A stretch of 54,689 nucleotides of DNA from positions 1 to 54,689 of the IMG/VR virus record IMGVR_UViG_3300008113_000294. The stretch is one strand, 5' to 3'. A program made the position numbers and the translations under genes. Of the stretch, positions 38,871 to 47,113 are shown in pieces. The stretch is from a virus. Below the pieces are notes generated by a model. That model was given only the letters and a program-made list of their open reading frames with translations, was not told the DNA's origin and ran no database searches. The first letter of the stretch is position 1. Every line of letters starts with the position of its first letter.

Positions 38871-39684
38871 TGGCAGTCCCCGATTGCTTCAAGGTTTGCT
38901 TTAATGAATTGCGCCGCAACTTGCGGGACAATCGCATTCCCATAGGCGCGCAGTTTAGATGCTCTTGCGGGTATCCCATGAGCCAGCAGACAAATTGAGG
39001 GTTCAATGAGCCTATGCTTTCCGTCTGGGCAGTCAATCCATGCACCGCCCTGCCAAGCAGGGAATTTACGGGGACGTTCTTGACTGATTCCGCAGTCCCG
39101 TCTTTCCAGTGCCTGGTTGTTGGTGTCGGCCACATCGCCTGATGGTGCATTGATTGCACTACATGCGCCAGTTGACTGCTGTGTTTCGCACGCTGCATCC
39201 AGCGGTAACTGTAATTTACCGCATCTGATGAGCGACTCGCATTTTCGTCTGCGCAATTCGGCGTGGGCCACATCGCTGGATGCACTTGTTCCCTCAGGTT
39301 CGCTGGTGCCGTCCTGCCCTTGCGCGTGGTGCTGAATTGCCTGTCCATCGCCTCCATACTGCGCGGCGGCAGGCAATCCATCGTGTTTGGCGTGGCCCAC
39401 AAACCACAAGCGATTGCGCCTGTGCGGCGCACCGACACTGCAAGCTGGTAAAATAACCGCCCCTGTTTCGTACCCCGCTTTTTCCAGATCATTTGCGGCA
39501 TCATCCCACCAGCCAAAGGTAACCGCTGCATCAACCTGTTCACCAAAAATGATTGGAGGTTTTGAGGCGGCAATGAGTCTTTGCCACTCTGGCCAGAGGT
39601 GTCGTTCATCTTTTTTCCCTTTTTGTTTCCCTGCGGTACTGAATGGCTGGCAAGGCGGTGAGCCGGTCCACAAGATCGCATCAT
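38863..39684 (-). CDS. Alternate-frame ORF inside the methyltransferase gene, 273 aa (doubtful)
   Basis: A long open frame overlaps the cytosine methyltransferase gene almost entirely. It carries WPTPN and WPTPTTRHWKDG motifs and ends in LNPQFVCWLMGYPQEHLNCA, then MGMRLSRKLRRNSLKQ. Proteins with WPTPTARD and WLMGYP-type motifs are widely annotated in phages as methyltransferase-associated or hypothetical. It may be a true overlapping gene, or a mirror of the conserved methyltransferase C-terminus. Listed as possible, not asserted. Confidence 0.4.
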   Translation of the reverse strand: MMRSCGPAHRLASHSVPQGNKKGKKMNDTSGQSGKDSLPPQNLQSFLVNRLMQRLPLAGGMMPQMIWKKRGTKQGRLFYQLAVSVRRTGAIACGLWATPNTMDCLPPRSMEAMDRQFSTTRKGRTAPANLREQVHPAMWPTPNCADENASRSSDAVNYSYRWMQRAKHSSQLAHVVQSMHHQAMWPTPTTRHWKDGTAESVKNVPVNSLLGRAVHGLTAQTESIGSLNPQFVCWLMGYPQEHLNCAPMGMRLSRKLRRNSLKQTLKQSGTANE

Positions 39685-39889
39685 CTGGAATGCCAGCTAA
39701 GCGGCACGCAATCGCCCATCCGCCTATGCCCGCGAAAAAGTGGCACTGCTTAAAGCCTATAATGTCATACGGTGAAACTTGCTGTATTGGCCGGGTATCA
39801 ACTAAGCCATCGGGTATCTGGCCAGAGGCCATTAAATTCCTAAGCCACTCAGCGCAATACGGGTCTATTTCGTTATAATAGGCGGCCAT
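38867..39889 (-). CDS. DNA cytosine-5 methyltransferase, 340 aa
   Basis: Motif I FAGIGG (residues 52-57), the catalytic PPCQPFS (78-84, Cys80), EQV (117-119; ENV in most relatives) and PHRRNRLWFVG are visible, with the C-terminal AYGNAIVPQ completing motif X. It transfers methyl groups to cytosine in a specific site, probably protecting phage DNA from host restriction. No partner endonuclease lies nearby. ATG 39889 is preferred over the start 24 bases upstream because it avoids overlap with the HigA-like gene. Confidence 0.85.
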   Translation of the reverse strand: MAAYYNEIDPYCAEWLRNLMASGQIPDGLVDTRPIQQVSPYDIIGFKQCHFFAGIGGWAIACRLAGIPDDAILWTGSPPCQPFSTAGKQKGKKDERHLWPEWQRLIAASKPPIIFGEQVDAAVTFGWWDDAANDLEKAGYETGAVILPACSVGAPHRRNRLWFVGHAKHDGLPAAAQYGGDGQAIQHHAQGQDGTSEPEGTSASSDVAHAELRRRKCESLIRCGKLQLPLDAACETQQSTGACSAINAPSGDVADTNNQALERRDCGISQERPRKFPAWQGGAWIDCPDGKHRLIEPSICLLAHGIPARASKLRAYGNAIVPQVAAQFIKANLEAIGDCQ

Positions 39890-39897
39890 AGTACCTA

Positions 39898-40143
39898 TCA
39901 ATCTTCTAGGCACTTAAAGATGTATAAATCGTATGCGTATTGCAAACCTAGCCAGTAACTAGGCGTTTTTCCTAAAGCTAAGCAAAAGCTACGCGCTGTA
40001 AACTTGGTTATTTTTTTATGCCCGCTTAAAATGGAATACAGGTTGCCAAGCGTTATTCCCGTACTAAAAGCAACCTCTTTAGGCCGCAAATTTAGCTGCT
40101 TCATTTCATCTTTAATAACGATACCCGGATGTGGTGTTGTCAT
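39898..40143 (-). CDS. HigA/VapI-type XRE antitoxin-like protein, 81 aa
   Basis: Pattern of the HigA antitoxin family: HPGIVIKDEMKQLNLRPKEV, ITLGNLYSILSGHKKITKFT and the ending GKTPSYWLGLQYAYDL. No toxin gene of matching size lies next to it, so it is an orphan or acts as a transcriptional repressor. The following methyltransferase gene starts 8 bases after its stop. Confidence 0.65.
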   Translation of the reverse strand: MTTPHPGIVIKDEMKQLNLRPKEVAFSTGITLGNLYSILSGHKKITKFTARSFCLALGKTPSYWLGLQYAYDLYIFKCLED

Positions 40144-40152
40144 AGCTCATGC

Positions 40153-40548
40153 CTATTTTTTTATTTTTCTTGAATAAACGTAATTTTCGGAAAGGCGCAC
40201 TTGCTCCTCATCCTTGCATTCACATTTTTTGCGGTACTTTTCCTCTACTGCTAGGAAAAACTTTCGCGCAAACCCCGGCTCATGATTATCCTCCTCAGCA
40301 TCGGAAAAGTTAAAATCTTTCAGGTACTGTTTGATTTTATCGTCTGGCAGAACCGTTTTCCCCTTGCCGGAAAATGAGACCAGCCATTCCAAGTGAGGCT
40401 CATCTTCTATTTTATCTCTAACAGGAGCTATGCTAGATATTGCGATAGAGGCATCTCTATCATGAATATATACGCATGATTCATAGTCAAGCTGTACTAA
40501 AGACCAAGGCGAGCCTTTAACGGGTATTCTTTGCATGTAAGCTCTCAT
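40153..40548 (-). CDS. DUF7694-like conserved phage protein, 131 aa
   Basis: Conserved features: VKGSPWSLVQLDYESCVYIH, LEWLVSFSGKGKTV, EEDNHEPGFARKFFLAVEEK and KKCECKDEEQV. I recall this pattern from a phage DUF family (DUF7694), but no function is known. ATG 40536 is an alternative start, 12 bases in. Confidence 0.6.
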   Translation of the reverse strand: MRAYMQRIPVKGSPWSLVQLDYESCVYIHDRDASIAISSIAPVRDKIEDEPHLEWLVSFSGKGKTVLPDDKIKQYLKDFNFSDAEEDNHEPGFARKFFLAVEEKYRKKCECKDEEQVRLSENYVYSRKIKK

Positions 40549-40564
40549 ACCAATCCTCTTTTTA

Positions 40565-40639
40565 TGGTTGCCGCACTAGGATTTGAACCTAGAACGTACC
40601 CGTTATGAGCGGGGCGTGTTACCGTTACACCATACGGCA
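40565..40639 (-). tRNA. tRNA with CAT anticodon (Met elongator or Ile2), CCA encoded
   Basis: Reading leftward from 40639: acceptor TGCCGTA pairs with TGCGGCA (7 pairs), D arm GTGT/ACAC, anticodon stem CCCCG/CGGGT with loop CTCATAA (CAT at 40607-40605), T arm CTAGG-TTCAAAT-CCTAG, then discriminator A and CCA (40567-40565). All arms are canonical. It lies between two leftward genes. Whether it is methionine or lysidine-modified isoleucine cannot be decided from sequence alone. Confidence 0.9.
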
Positions 40640-40646
40640 TATTGTT

Positions 40647-41018
40647 TTATAAGCTGGTTTTAATTCCCGCCTCTTTAAGGGTTTTAGTTGCCAAATCGAG
40701 CCACACGTTAAAAGATTCTTTGAAGTGCGCCTCTGGCTGGAATGAGTCCTTATTGATGACAAGAGCTTGCACAACATTAACCATGTTGCGCTGAATCTTA
40801 TTCAGGATTTCGACTGGTGTTTCGCCGCTGGTTACGCGCTGATTTTCTAGGATTAAGCGGTTTATCTCCGTAGCTATTTCTTCTAGAGAACGGCCTTTCC
40901 AAGAGACTTGATCTTGACTATTTTGGAAGTTCGCACCACTAACTAGAGGTTCAATATCCGTCCATAAATATGATATAAAATTTGGATTAATCCATTCACC
41001 AAATACATTTATAAGCAT
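40647..41018 (-). CDS. Hypothetical protein, 123 aa
   Basis: Sequence: NVFGEWINPNFISYLWTDIE, helices EEIATEINRLILENQRVTSG and IQRNMVNVVQALVINKDSFQ, then FKESFNVWLDLATKTLKE. Mostly helical, no recognised family. Sits directly after the tRNA on the same strand. Confidence 0.5.
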   Translation of the reverse strand: MLINVFGEWINPNFISYLWTDIEPLVSGANFQNSQDQVSWKGRSLEEIATEINRLILENQRVTSGETPVEILNKIQRNMVNVVQALVINKDSFQPEAHFKESFNVWLDLATKTLKEAGIKTSL

Positions 41019-41030
41019 TGTGTTTTTCCT

Positions 41031-41186
41031 TTATTTTTTGAGTGATTTTGAAATTTCGCGCCAGTGTTTAGCCTCTTGTGGCTTGCCCAGCTGCTCATAC
41101 TTGATGGCGATGTCGCTTGCTTCTATAGACCATTTTTCTTTAATTTTGTTGTATTTAACTTGGTCATTAGGGATTGCTTGCGTCAT
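41031..41186 (-). CDS. Small helical protein, 51 aa
   Basis: Starts at ATG 41186 after an excellent AGAGGAG. Encodes TQAIPNDQVKYNKIKEKWSI, EASDIAIKYEQLGKPQEAKH, then WREISKSLKK. The ribosome site and reading frame support it. Function unknown. Confidence 0.6.
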   Translation of the reverse strand: MTQAIPNDQVKYNKIKEKWSIEASDIAIKYEQLGKPQEAKHWREISKSLKK

Positions 41187-41209
41187 AACGGCTCCTCTTG
41201 TTTTGACAC

Positions 41210-41226
41210 TTAAACTTTACGTTTAA
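41210..41226. promoter_or_regulatory. Inverted repeat operator TTAAAC-N5-GTTTAA
   Basis: A symmetrical repeat upstream of the 51-aa gene on the leftward strand. Its half-sites match the repeats at 700-718 and 6624-6642. Adjacent TTGACA-like bases on the plus strand have no gene to serve. Confidence 0.45.
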
Positions 41227-41245
41227 ACAGCCGCGCCGTCAATAA

Positions 41246-41530
41246 CTATTTTGGGTTGCGCCACAGAAAACTGATTTTTTCTAGCTGCGCATCCACTCTT
41301 GCCTCAAAGAAGTTGCTTAAATCAGCGTTACTCTTTTCATTTTGATCTGTGTTCTTTTGTGATGCCCGCAGCATATTAACTTCCCAATAAAAATTCCAGA
41401 GAAGTTCCATGGTTTGGGCTGCCTCAGCTAAAGCAGCATTAGCAACGCCATCTTGCGTTACTACATCCTTAGAAAGAATTTCTAGCGCCTTTATAAGTAT
41501 TGTAGGGTGTGTGTGTTTTATGTTTTCCAT
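41246..41530 (-). CDS. Hypothetical protein, 94 aa
   Basis: Helical, acidic: TILIKALEILSKDVVTQDGV, NAALAEAAQTMELLWNFYWE, then ARVDAQLEKISFLWRNPK. No family recognised. It precedes the operator region in the leftward operon. Confidence 0.5.
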   Translation of the reverse strand: MENIKHTHPTILIKALEILSKDVVTQDGVANAALAEAAQTMELLWNFYWEVNMLRASQKNTDQNEKSNADLSNFFEARVDAQLEKISFLWRNPK

Positions 41531-41534
41531 ATGA

Positions 41535-41693
41535 TCAGCCCATTGATGCTATAAAGAAAAAAACAGCAGTAATAGCCGCCGCCACTGAAAACGGCACAAG
41601 CTCAAAATAAGCAAGGGCTGCGCTTATCCAGAGAAAAACAAAGCTGATAACAAAAGCGCTTATAGCTATATTATCTGGTTTCTTTTGCGGCAT
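41535..41693 (-). CDS. Small two-span membrane protein, 52 aa
   Basis: ATG 41693 to stop 41535. Two hydrophobic helices (AISAFVISFVFLWISAALAY and FSVAAAITAVFFFIASM) follow a basic N-terminus (MPQKKPDN). It lies four bases before the next gene. Function unknown. Confidence 0.5.
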   Translation of the reverse strand: MPQKKPDNIAISAFVISFVFLWISAALAYFELVPFSVAAAITAVFFFIASMG

Positions 41694-41698
41694 ATTTT

Positions 41699-42106
41699 TT
41701 AACCTTTCACTTTTTTAACAATGTCTTTTGCCATCGTTCGCATGTCGCTTATGTTTGAGCAATCATCATTAGCCAGTGCTTTAATAACTTCCCACATCTC
41801 TTTTAGAAGCTCTGGCGGCATGCTCTTTTTTGCCACCATATCCGGTGCTAGGTGCGCTATTTCAAGCTCTGGCATCGCAACCGGGAACCATTCCCCCGGC
41901 TCTGGCATATCAAACTTTGAAACAACACCTGTTGCCTGGTCAATGCGAAGGAAGCGCCCCGGAACACCAAAACGCTTTGCAGCCGTTGGCGAATAGGCTT
42001 CATATTTTACAAGCGCGGGCGCTTGCTCGACAAAAAACATAGTTCCATCTTGCGGCGCGGTTTCCGTTGGCTGGCCTAGTTCTTTTATAATCCACTGCTT
42101 TTTCAT
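41699..42106 (-). CDS. Hypothetical protein, 135 aa
   Basis: The N-terminus shows an 'APQDGTMFFV' element like DUF551-type small proteins, then PGRFLRIDQATGVVSKFDMP and helical EMWEVIKALANDDCSNISDM. Overlaps the next gene by 4 bases. Unknown function. Confidence 0.5.
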   Translation of the reverse strand: MKKQWIIKELGQPTETAPQDGTMFFVEQAPALVKYEAYSPTAAKRFGVPGRFLRIDQATGVVSKFDMPEPGEWFPVAMPELEIAHLAPDMVAKKSMPPELLKEMWEVIKALANDDCSNISDMRTMAKDIVKKVKG

Positions 42107-42708
42107 GCCTTGTCCTTTTCTAATATTTTAAATTCAATAGCCCAAACCCATGGGTTGGCGTTCCAGCTTTCAGCGCCGTAAATGTCATTCCATAAATTTC
42201 GGAATGCTTCTAAAGCCTGATCTGTGTCATAGCTTTCATCTTTAGGAACGATACCTTCAGCATCATAATCCCGTATAAGCATGTCATGCAGCCGCTGTAC
42301 TTTTATATCTCGAATTTCAAGAGTTATACGCGATGCCCAGCGGGGCATAAATTGAGGCGGGCGAACCTTTGCATACCACAAGCTATCGGGGCGGTCTGCA
42401 CGGTATAGAATGTCGCTATTTATTGGGACTTGGCTTGTCGGGCAACGATTATATTCTGCTAAAAACTGAAACGACTCTCGCACCCATAGCCTATCGCCCG
42501 GCTGGCCGTAAGGGCAAATATGCGCCGTTCTTTTCCCATATGGATTTTTTAAACTTGATTTCCATCCTTGCTGATACGCATTGGGAAATTCAGCGGGGGC
42601 AATATCATCAGCGGGTTGCGGATTAATAATTCGCCGCGTCTGTGTTTTCCTGCCTTGCAATATGGCGTTAACCATTGCGGCATTAAAATTTATTGGGCGC
42701 TCTTTCAT
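42103..42708 (-). CDS. ASCH/PUA-like phage protein, 201 aa
   Basis: N-terminal KERPINFNAAMVNAILQGRK, TQTRRIINPQP and later YGQPGDRLWVRESFQF match the phage proteins of the ASCH-like (PUA-related) family, with SRITLEIRDIKVQRLHDM and a C-terminal NPWVWAIEFKIL. ASCH domains bind RNA or modified nucleotides; in phages the role is not established. Confidence 0.6.
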   Translation of the reverse strand: MKERPINFNAAMVNAILQGRKTQTRRIINPQPADDIAPAEFPNAYQQGWKSSLKNPYGKRTAHICPYGQPGDRLWVRESFQFLAEYNRCPTSQVPINSDILYRADRPDSLWYAKVRPPQFMPRWASRITLEIRDIKVQRLHDMLIRDYDAEGIVPKDESYDTDQALEAFRNLWNDIYGAESWNANPWVWAIEFKILEKDKA

Positions 42709-42709
42709 G

Positions 42710-43294
42710 TCACATAACTTTCTTTAGTTCATAATAAACATCGCGGCAGGCGCGGACATCCGCCATCGCATCGTGCGCCCCATCAAACTCTTTACCAAAA
42801 AAGAACTTGTAAACCTCTTGTAGATTAGGGGATTTGTATTGCGTCATCCCTTTGGCGACCATCTTTTCCGTTGGCGGAATTTTCACAACGTTTGTGCTGT
42901 TCTGCATCGTGCAAAAGAGGTTTGAGAATAAAGGCCGCTTTGGCTGCAGCTGCATGTGTGCGCCCATGATCTCAATCATCAACACGTCAAAGCTGGCGTT
43001 ATGCGCCACCACCGTGTGTGCCATCTCAGCCAAGCGATAAAAAAGCGACAAAGCCCCCTTTGCCGCTACCCCGTACTGCAGCGCTGCTGCCTGTGTTATC
43101 CCGTGAATCTTTGCCGCATCCTCTGGAATAATCCAGCCCTCTGGCTTGATAATCAAGTTAATCTCAGAGCGGATTTTGTCTTTATCCATTAGGATCGCGC
43201 CTATCTGGCAAACGTAAGGCTGATCTTGATGATCAAGGGGATTGCGCTTGTTTGGCAGTCCGGTTGTTTCGGTATCAAAGAACAGAATTGTCAT
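42710..43294 (-). CDS. DEDDh exonuclease (DnaQ-like), 194 aa
   Basis: FFDTETTG (catalytic Asp and Glu), HNASFDVLMIE and HDAMADVRAC give the exonuclease motifs Exo I, II and III. It resembles the DNA polymerase III epsilon domain as used by phages for repair or for recombination ends. ATG 43294 is preferred over an upstream in-frame TTG. Overlaps the upstream 80-aa gene by 20 bases. Confidence 0.75.
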   Translation of the reverse strand: MTILFFDTETTGLPNKRNPLDHQDQPYVCQIGAILMDKDKIRSEINLIIKPEGWIIPEDAAKIHGITQAAALQYGVAAKGALSLFYRLAEMAHTVVAHNASFDVLMIEIMGAHMQLQPKRPLFSNLFCTMQNSTNVVKIPPTEKMVAKGMTQYKSPNLQEVYKFFFGKEFDGAHDAMADVRACRDVYYELKKVM

Positions 43295-43517
43295 GTTTTT
43301 CTCTTTCAATTATTGGCGGCAATTCCGCCCAATATTTAGGTTGATTGGCACGAATCCAGACCGCGCCCATCTTGTGGTGCAAATCCATATTCCAGAACGG
43401 TCCCTTCTTTCGGAAAAAAGGGTTTAAATCCCACTGGCCTACTACCCAGCCGATCCGGGGAAAAAGCAGCAGGATTCGTTTATTGCGCGGCGTTTCGCTA
43501 TCTATAAGTTTAGGCAT
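43275..43517 (-). CDS. DUF551-like small protein, 80 aa
   Basis: Short beta protein with NKRILLLFPRIGWVVGQW and ending KYWAELPPIIE, the layout of DUF551-type phage proteins ('..W..LP'). It lies between the exonuclease and the ATPase genes. Function unknown. Confidence 0.55.
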   Translation of the reverse strand: MPKLIDSETPRNKRILLLFPRIGWVVGQWDLNPFFRKKGPFWNMDLHHKMGAVWIRANQPKYWAELPPIIEREKHDNSVL

Positions 43518-45167
43518 TTACGCCACCGTGCCGTTTTCGAGCCAGAGGGTTTTGCCACCGACCTTGCTAAGGTCTGGAGCCTCCTCGCGCTTAAGGATTG
43601 TTGCTGTTAAAAGCGCATTCTTGACCTTGGAGCGTAGCAGCTTAATCAGGCCGTTGCGCCCAGCGTTGTCTAGGATGTCGATGGCGTCAAAGACCAAGGG
43701 CAGATCGCCATCGTTCTTTTCGGCGACCTGTAGAATCACCCGCACCCGATATTGTTCTGAGGCGCTTAAGAATTCATAGCGGCGGCCATCGTAAGTGACG
43801 CTTAAATCCTCCTCCACAAAAACCTTTCTGTACCCCGATATCTGGCAAAGCTCAGCCAGCAGCGCGTTGTAACGTTCAAGCCCCTTTGATACCTTTTGCT
43901 TGCGGATACTCAAATCGCCATCCGCATCGAGATAAGCGGCAATATTAAGCGAGCGCTGTATCTTGTCCTGTATCTCTGTTGCGGCATGGTATTGCTTGAT
44001 TAAATCCGCTGTTTTTAAGGCTTTTGTTGCCGCCTCAATAAGTGGGGCAGTGTCAATTTTTGAGCCATCCTGATTTTCGCTGATTCGCTTTAAAGCCTCT
44101 TTTGCTTCTCTGTAAACATTCAAAACCGGAACCCGTTCTTGCGCGGCCTGATCGTATGCCGCTTTCATGGATACCTTTTTCTGCTGTATCTGTGAGAATT
44201 TTAGGTTGCGTTCCTCTATCTGTTCTGGCGTCAATTCATCAGCCTTGCGCACTTTATCCGGTGCGCCGCTTGGTCCTTGATCAATGGCTATTTTGCCTGC
44301 GCAATGCGGGCATGCCCACCCGGTGCTGATCCACTTTTCCGCCTTCTTTTCCTCAGCGATGGCCTCGTTCCACTTTTTGCCCGCGCTATCGAGGCGAGCA
44401 TCAATTTCGGCGAGCTGCTTTTCTAAGGATGTAACCATTGCGGCCTTTTGTTCATCACCCTCGCGTAAAATTCCGATACGCGAGTTCGCAATATCCGCAT
44501 CACGCACTTGCTGCATAAGGGCTAAATATTGATCCCTGAAAACCGATTCCGGTTGCACGGCATCGGAATTGTTCAGGTCACTAGGTTGCCAGCCGTTGGC
44601 TTTTGCCGATCCCCATGCTTCCCCGGTGATAACGCGCCATTCTGTTTTTAAAGCCGTTGCCTGGTCTTTATAGAGCTTGCACGTTTCATCCCATGACGTA
44701 TCAATAATGCGCTTCCAGAGCTTTTGCCGATTGCCCTGCTCCATGTTAGGGAACGCGGCAATAATGTCATCAAGGGTAGGCATCATTCCTGTTGATTCTA
44801 AAAGGTGCAGCACCCGCTGCGCCGTTGTCATGTTAATAAAATTCAGCTGCCCGGTGAGTAAGGGATAACTTGATGGCGGCGATTCCCCGTCTGTTACATA
44901 TTCGCAGCTAGGATAGCTTAGGCTGGCTGTGCCGCCCTGATCCGATACGGTTATCACGGCCTTAGATTCACCATCCAGCACCAGCGATTCCGCTTCTTTT
45001 TTCTTTAGGTCAATCCCGGCGGGTTGCCACTGCCCACAAAGGACAGCGGCGACCGCCTGCGCAATACTGGTTTTTCCCTGGCCGTTATGCGCGGCCACCA
45101 AGGTTAACCCTTGCAAAGGTAGGGTTGCATTGCTGCAACCCCGAAAGTTTCTGATTTTTACTTGCAT
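43518..45167 (-). CDS. Rad50/SMC-like ATPase with zinc-hook motif, 549 aa
   Basis: Walker A is in AAHNGQGKTS (residues 25-34). Long coiled-coil segments flank a CPHC pair (286-289), the zinc-hook position of Rad50-type proteins. The signature LSASEQYR (467-474) and the Walker B LVFDAIDIL (491-499) are present. Rad50-like ATPases hold and process DNA ends. No SbcD/Mre11 nuclease is visible in the window, so it may pair with the DnaQ-like or Cas4-like exonuclease, an inference from neighbourhood. Confidence 0.8.
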   Translation of the reverse strand: MQVKIRNFRGCSNATLPLQGLTLVAAHNGQGKTSIAQAVAAVLCGQWQPAGIDLKKKEAESLVLDGESKAVITVSDQGGTASLSYPSCEYVTDGESPPSSYPLLTGQLNFINMTTAQRVLHLLESTGMMPTLDDIIAAFPNMEQGNRQKLWKRIIDTSWDETCKLYKDQATALKTEWRVITGEAWGSAKANGWQPSDLNNSDAVQPESVFRDQYLALMQQVRDADIANSRIGILREGDEQKAAMVTSLEKQLAEIDARLDSAGKKWNEAIAEEKKAEKWISTGWACPHCAGKIAIDQGPSGAPDKVRKADELTPEQIEERNLKFSQIQQKKVSMKAAYDQAAQERVPVLNVYREAKEALKRISENQDGSKIDTAPLIEAATKALKTADLIKQYHAATEIQDKIQRSLNIAAYLDADGDLSIRKQKVSKGLERYNALLAELCQISGYRKVFVEEDLSVTYDGRRYEFLSASEQYRVRVILQVAEKNDGDLPLVFDAIDILDNAGRNGLIKLLRSKVKNALLTATILKREEAPDLSKVGGKTLWLENGTVA

Positions 45168-45192
45168 ATTCTTATCCTTTTAAGATTTTTGC

Positions 45193-46239
45193 TTAGTTGA
45201 AAAGTTCATCGTCATCCGCAAAGCCTGCTGGCGTTGGCAGTGGTGCTTTTACTGCTGGCGCTGGCTCAGGTTGTTTTTGCGGCTGTTGCTGTGTTACTGG
45301 CGCTGGCTGCTCCACCTCTGTTTGTTGTTGTTCTGGCTCTTGATAAACTTCTAGTTTAACTGGCGCACTTGTCAACGCCTGTTTTTCAGTTTTCGCAACT
45401 TTATTTTCCACCGCCTTAGGCTTGCTGGTTTTCTTTTCCAGTTCCTCTTTTGTGAAAAAATAATCAATCTCAACAAAGCCGTCTTTGATGCTTTGATAGA
45501 TGCGGCGCAGCTGCGCTAATTCTTGCGGCGACATGTTATCGCCTTTAATCTCATGCAAGATTCGCGCCTCAATCATGCCCTTGGTTACGCCTACTCCCTC
45601 AAATGCTTTTAGCATATCAGCGACCTGATCCGCGATGCTGCGCTTATCGCCTTTTTCCATGGTGCGGCGGCAAAGCTCCTCTGTTTTATCCTGCAAATCC
45701 TGCGGAATAATGGCTAATATGCAAGCCCGCACCGTGCGTTGTGCAAAGTTAATCACATGCTGGCGCACTTCATTAGGATCGGTGATTTTCTTAATGCTTC
45801 CCCCTGCCTTTCTCTCATGTTTAATAATGACTTGGCTGCGCCTACTGGTGTTGCGTTCCATATCCCATGCGTAGCAAACAGCCTCGCTTTCGTTATCGTC
45901 ACTGCGCACCACATTAAATCCATAGTCGATATTCATGTACGCCGCCGCCATCATCTCAGCAGCTTTAATGCTAAGTCCTTCGACTCGTTCACCGCCGCGT
46001 GGCAAGCTGTAGATTGCGGATTTCGCAAAATCAAAGCGTGAGCAGTTGCCCTCGATTTCAGCGTTGATTTCGTGCAGCTGGATGCGCCGGGGGAACATTC
46101 GCGCCAGCTGTATCTTTGCTTTAATCTCTTGCAGCGTCCTTGTATCTTCTAGGGATGTTTGATGTTGCAAAATTCCCCCGTATCCCTGTTGTGGTGCAGG
46201 CGCTTGTAAATCCTGCATAACTTGTACTTCATTCGCCAT
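45193..46239 (-). CDS. Conserved phage recombination protein, putative annealing protein, 348 aa
   Basis: Residues 40-190 carry a conserved phage pattern: FPRRIQLHEINAEIEGNCSR, PRGGERVEGLSIKAAEMMAA and VINFAQRTVRACILAIIPQD. The C-terminus is Gln/Pro-rich and ends in an acidic tail (FADDDELFN), as in proteins that recruit SSB-like partners. It overlaps the Cas4-like nuclease start by 11 bases and precedes the Rad50-like ATPase, so a single-strand annealing role is likely. Sequence alone does not prove it. Confidence 0.6.
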   Translation of the reverse strand: MANEVQVMQDLQAPAPQQGYGGILQHQTSLEDTRTLQEIKAKIQLARMFPRRIQLHEINAEIEGNCSRFDFAKSAIYSLPRGGERVEGLSIKAAEMMAAAYMNIDYGFNVVRSDDNESEAVCYAWDMERNTSRRSQVIIKHERKAGGSIKKITDPNEVRQHVINFAQRTVRACILAIIPQDLQDKTEELCRRTMEKGDKRSIADQVADMLKAFEGVGVTKGMIEARILHEIKGDNMSPQELAQLRRIYQSIKDGFVEIDYFFTKEELEKKTSKPKAVENKVAKTEKQALTSAPVKLEVYQEPEQQQTEVEQPAPVTQQQPQKQPEPAPAVKAPLPTPAGFADDDELFN

Positions 46240-47080
46240 ATGGTTTCTCCTTTGCTGGCATGTGTTCGCGGCAAAAATTCGTGTTGTATGCCGGGCAGTA
46301 TTTGGGACCGCACAACATACTTGACGGGTTTGCTATAAAAGCAAATTCAAGAGGCTGGCTTGCCGCCTTGCGTCTCTCAAACTCTTTGTGATCCGACATA
46401 AAGCGCCGGATCGTGGATGCCGCAGACTGTTCTGCTAGGGATGCATCATATTCTGTGTATTGCGCATGCGGCTGTGCCTTGGTGATACTCACACGCGGCA
46501 AGTAATCCACGGCCAGCAAGTCAACCGGGTAATTGTGTTTGCGCAGCATGTAGTGGTACGCGCCGATTTGTGGCAAGTGCATTTTAGCCTTTGCCCCGGT
46601 CTTTAAATCCCTGAGTGCGCTAGGGTGCGCGGCCATCAAATCGATAGTGCCTTTTAAAACGTACCCCACCGCGATGTTAACCGTCATCTTGTACTCAACC
46701 CGCACCGGGTTAATGCTGGGAGCAATGCCCCGCATATATTCCCCGACCATGCGCAGCGTTTGTTTTTCGGCGGTGTTACGGTTAGGGCTGGTGTCATCCC
46801 ATAAGATGCCATCAGCAATGCCTGTGCTTAGCATATCAATCGCTTTTTCTTGCGTCTCTTTTAAAGGGGCAAGCGTGCCTGTATCAATCTTATAATCGAG
46901 CGTGTACTGCGCCCCGGTATGCACCGCCGTACCGACACTCGCGCCTATGACGCGGTTAGATTCGCGCAAGTTATAACCGCTTTCCTGAAGCTCTTTTTTA
47001 AGCATCTTTGCAGCAGCGCGGCGCGGGCAATCCGCGTACTCTGTTAAGCTGCTGGGGTGTATCTCTATGAGGTTCGACAT
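46229..47080 (-). CDS. PD-(D/E)XK (Cas4/AddB-like) exonuclease, 283 aa
   Basis: The PD-(D/E)XK core is visible: KGTIDLMAAH (Asp147), LRDLKTG (Asp158, Lys160) and QIGAYHYMLR. Four Cys (18, 257, 262, 270; C-terminal CGPKYCPAYNTNFC) fit a Fe-S cluster as in Cas4/AddB. First gene of the leftward operon, it overlaps the annealing-protein gene. It likely resects DNA ends for recombination. It is driven from the divergent control region at 47.1 kb. Confidence 0.8.
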   Translation of the reverse strand: MSNLIEIHPSSLTEYADCPRRAAAKMLKKELQESGYNLRESNRVIGASVGTAVHTGAQYTLDYKIDTGTLAPLKETQEKAIDMLSTGIADGILWDDTSPNRNTAEKQTLRMVGEYMRGIAPSINPVRVEYKMTVNIAVGYVLKGTIDLMAAHPSALRDLKTGAKAKMHLPQIGAYHYMLRKHNYPVDLLAVDYLPRVSITKAQPHAQYTEYDASLAEQSAASTIRRFMSDHKEFERRKAASQPLEFAFIANPSSMLCGPKYCPAYNTNFCREHMPAKEKPYGE

Positions 47081-47113
47081 GCCGGTTTTCTTAGGTTTTT
47101 ATCCTTGCTTGTG

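Noticed and set aside
43345-43779. Plus-strand ORF opposite the Rad50-like and DUF551-like genes
   Set aside because: Composition is typical of an antisense shadow and it lacks a ribosome site.
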